Shown: positions 62,059-64,000 of the stretch, in pieces
Layout: every line of letters starts with the position of its first letter
Position numbering within the stretch: the first letter of the stretch is position 1
Assembly (NCBI RefSeq): GCF_945957345.1
Contig: NZ_CAMFKW010000026.1
Coordinates: 1 to 64,000 of the forward strand
Length of the DNA: 64,000 nt
Source of the DNA: an uncultured Allobosea sp.
Lineage (GTDB): Bacteria > Pseudomonadota > Alphaproteobacteria > Rhizobiales > Beijerinckiaceae
Direction of reading: 5' to 3'
Position numbers and translations under genes: made by a program
Notes under the pieces: model-generated
The model's database searches: none
Told to the model about the DNA's origin: nothing
The model's input: the letters and a program-made list of their open reading frames with translations, nothing else

Positions 62059-62889
62059 ATGGCTCAGGCAAGTTCTCTGACGACATGGCGTGGTCTGGCT
62101 GGAGCCGGCGACGCAGCTTCGGCACTAGCAGTCCGGCTGGCCTGCCGCGACGGCTCGCTGACGGGTCCGACATCGGGTTTGGCGCCGGGCTTTGTCCAGG
62201 GCAATCTCGCGGTCCTGCCGGCCGATCTCGCCGCCGATTTCCTGCGCTTCTGTCAAGCCAATCCGCGTCCCTGTCCGATCATTGGCATGTCCGATGTCGG
62301 CAGCCCGAGAATTTCCGCGCTTGGCGAAGACCTCGATATCCGCACCGATTTCCCCGGCTATCGCGTCTGGCGGGAGGGCGAGCTGATCGCCGAGACCCAT
62401 GAGGTTATCGATTACTGGCGCGATGATCTGGTCTCCTTCGTGATCGGCTGCTCGTTCTCCTTCGAGGAGGCGTTGCTGCGGGAAGGCATTCCGTTACGCC
62501 ATATTGAACGAGGGACCCGCGTGCCGATGTTCCGCACCACGATCCCCTGCGCGTCAGCCGGCCGTTTCGACGGACCGATGGTGGTCTCGATGCGGCCGCT
62601 GAAGGCGGCGCATGCGATCCGCGCCATCCAGATCACCTCACGCTTTCCGGCGGTGCATGGCGCGCCGGTTCATATCAGCGATCCCGCGTTAATCGGCATC
62701 CGCGACATCGCGCGGCCGGATTATGGCGATCCTGTCGAGGTGCTGCCGGACGAGATCCCTGTGTTCTGGGCCTGCGGGGTCACGCCGCAATCGGTCATCG
62801 CCAAGGCGAAGCCGTCCTTCGCGATCACGCATGCGCCGGGCTGCATGCTGGTCACCGATCGCCGCAACACGGAGTTCGCCGTCATCTGA
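62059..62889 (+). CDS. putative hydro-lyase (DUF1445, D-glutamate cyclase-like)
   Basis: A 276-residue protein of the DUF1445/YcsI family: [20 protein letters not shown] near residue 32, [40 protein letters not shown] and the C-terminal [20 protein letters not shown]. Related mammalian proteins convert D-glutamate to 5-oxo-D-proline, and bacterial members occur next to oxoprolinase and amino-acid transporters. The gene is followed by a family 5 binding protein. The ATG at 62059 is chosen; the reaction here is unproven. Confidence 0.88.
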   Translation: MAQASSLTTWRGLAGAGDAASALAVRLACRDGSLTGPTSGLAPGFVQGNLAVLPADLAADFLRFCQANPRPCPIIGMSDVGSPRISALGEDLDIRTDFPGYRVWREGELIAETHEVIDYWRDDLVSFVIGCSFSFEEALLREGIPLRHIERGTRVPMFRTTIPCASAGRFDGPMVVSMRPLKAAHAIRAIQITSRFPAVHGAPVHISDPALIGIRDIARPDYGDPVEVLPDEIPVFWACGVTPQSVIAKAKPSFAITHAPGCMLVTDRRNTEFAVI

Positions 62890-62949
62890 CGTTTTCAACC
62901 TGCCGGCCGGCAACGAGCCACGCAGTCACCAGAAGAAGGAGGGATTACG

Positions 62950-64000
62950 ATGAAAAAAAAGCTGCATTGCTTGAGCCTTGTCGCGTTTTTGGCGCTCGCG
63001 CCGCAGATGGCCCTCGCCGGAAAGGCCGACGACACCTTCAACGTGGCGTTTACAGTTGAGCCCACTACGATGGACACTTACAAGGAGACGACCCGTGAGG
63101 GGTACATCCTTGCTCGCCTGATTTATGACTGCCTGATCGAGAAGGACACCTCGACCGGCGAGTTCAAGCCGTCGCTTGCATCGTCCTTCAAGGTCACCGA
63201 CGATACCACGCTTGATTTCGTGCTGCGCACCGACGTGAAGTTCCACGACGGCACGCTGATGACGGCCGACGACGTGGTCTATACGCTCAATATGGTATCC
63301 TCGAGGGAATACGGCGCCCGCTACCAGATCGCCGTCGACTGGATCGAGAGGGTCGAGAAGACCGGCGAGAACGCGGTCCGCATCAAGATGAAGCGGCCTT
63401 CTCCGCTTGCGCTCGAGATGCTCGCAGGCAATCTGCCGATCTATCCCAAAGCCTACTACGAGAAAGCCGGACCGGCCGGCATGACGACGAAGCCCGTCGG
63501 CACGGGGCCCTATCGCCTCGTCGAGGTCTCGCCCGGCTCGCGCTACGTGTTGGAGCGTTTCGCCGACTATTACGCGGGCAGCCCGAAGGGCCAGCCCGCC
63601 ATCAAGCGCATCGTGGTGCGCGTCCTGCCCGAGACGAACACGCAATATGCCGAGCTGATGAACGGCAGCCTCGACTGGGTTTGGAAGGTCTCGCCCGACG
63701 ACGCGCGCCGCCTACAGAGCCGGCCGAACCTCAAGGTCCAGAGCACTGAAATCCTGCGCTACGCGTTCATCGGCATCAATCCCAACTTCCAGGACAAGAA
63801 GAGCCCCTTCGCCGACGTCCGCGTCAGGCAGGCCTTCAACTACGCGGTGAACCGCCCCGCGATCATCAAGGCCTTCGTCGGCGGCTCCGCTCAGCCGGCC
63901 TATGCGCCGTGCTCGCATCTCCAGTTCGGCTGCACCTATGATGTCGATCGCTACGAATTCGACGTCGCCAAGGCGAAGGCGCTGCTCGCCGAAGCTGGCT
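62950..64000 (+). CDS. peptide-type ABC substrate-binding protein (family 5), cut by window end
   Basis: An open frame of 350 codons to the window edge. Signal peptide MKKKLHCLSLVAFLALAPQM with cleavage near ALAGK. The mature protein has FTVEPTTMDTYKETTREGYI, FVLRTDVKFHDGTLMTADDV, KPVGTGPYRLVEVSPGSRYV and VRVRQAFNYAVNRPAIIKAF, all hallmarks of DppA/OppA-type proteins. AGGAGG lies about seven bases before the ATG. Permease genes should follow outside the window. The DUF1445 gene ends 60 bp upstream. Confidence 0.93.
   Translation, partial: MKKKLHCLSLVAFLALAPQMALAGKADDTFNVAFTVEPTTMDTYKETTREGYILARLIYDCLIEKDTSTGEFKPSLASSFKVTDDTTLDFVLRTDVKFHDGTLMTADDVVYTLNMVSSREYGARYQIAVDWIERVEKTGENAVRIKMKRPSPLALEMLAGNLPIYPKAYYEKAGPAGMTTKPVGTGPYRLVEVSPGSRYVLERFADYYAGSPKGQPAIKRIVVRVLPETNTQYAELMNGSLDWVWKVSPDDARRLQSRPNLKVQSTEILRYAFIGINPNFQDKKSPFADVRVRQAFNYAVNRPAIIKAFVGGSAQPAYAPCSHLQFGCTYDVDRYEFDVAKAKALLAEAG

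Noticed and set aside
1-64000. CRISPR array
   Set aside because: No regularly spaced repeats of 24-40 bp with unique spacers were seen, and no cas genes are present.

Overview
The window is high-GC chromosomal DNA from an alphaproteobacterium of the Hyphomicrobiales type, possibly Bosea-like. The evidence is EcfG-like and RpoE/ChrR-like stress regulation, many ABC uptake systems, opine-oxidase-like enzymes and abundant rhizobial-type insertion sequences. The genus is an inference, because no 16S rRNA gene is present.

Layout. 1-53 is the end of an IS21-family element, followed by a truncated short-chain dehydrogenase. 0.7-7 kb is a cluster of small general-stress genes (YciF-like ferritin fold, PRC-barrel proteins, small membrane proteins). 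Four of these genes have GGAAC-N16/17-NGTT sequences resembling EcfG promoters. 7.5-16.6 kb is a photo-oxidative or lipid stress locus: an overlapping rpoE-chrR-DUF1295-Cfa-like operon, a FAD oxidoreductase-DUF1365-Cfa operon, a lipoprotein hydrolase and small membrane proteins. Five ECF-type promoters with 18-bp spacers can be read there. 16.6-18.9 kb is a second ECF sigma/RskA anti-sigma pair facing a DUF4394 protein, with matching divergent promoters. 19-24.3 kb holds two LysR/MFS efflux pairs. 24.3-33.4 kb is a LysR-controlled operon combining a spermidine/opine-type ABC importer, a three-component (HcnABC/OoxAB-like) amine dehydrogenase and an unusual SHMT-family enzyme. A tRNA-Ser(GGA), a small membrane protein and msrA follow.

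At 35.6 kb comM is cut in its middle and the next gene is a large serine recombinase. This looks like the left end of an integrated element (about 35.65-44.7 kb) carrying an XRE regulator with a palindromic operator, a PD-(D/E)XK-like nuclease, a 161-residue partner, a soluble AAA+/M41 (FtsH-like) protease, a KfrA-like DNA-binding protein preceded by a symmetrical heptad array, a divergent tyrosine-recombinase-like protein and a further unknown. The comM 3' half is not in the window. This element is the best candidate for an undescribed system.

44.7-48.5 kb is an insertion-sequence graveyard: chimeric IS256/IS66/IS3 reading frames, one complete IS256 element and an IS21 end. 48.7-56.1 kb is a minus-strand peptide uptake and processing operon (fused ATPase, binding protein, two permeases, M55 D-aminopeptidase, ReAV-type asparaginase). 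Then come an amino-acid binding protein without transporter partners and an RpiR regulator, IS110/IS3 debris, remnants of csbD and xthA, and finally a LysR gene, a DUF1445 hydro-lyase and the start of another peptide-binding protein that runs off the window.

Most functions are inferred from motifs and family resemblance read by eye; no database search was possible.
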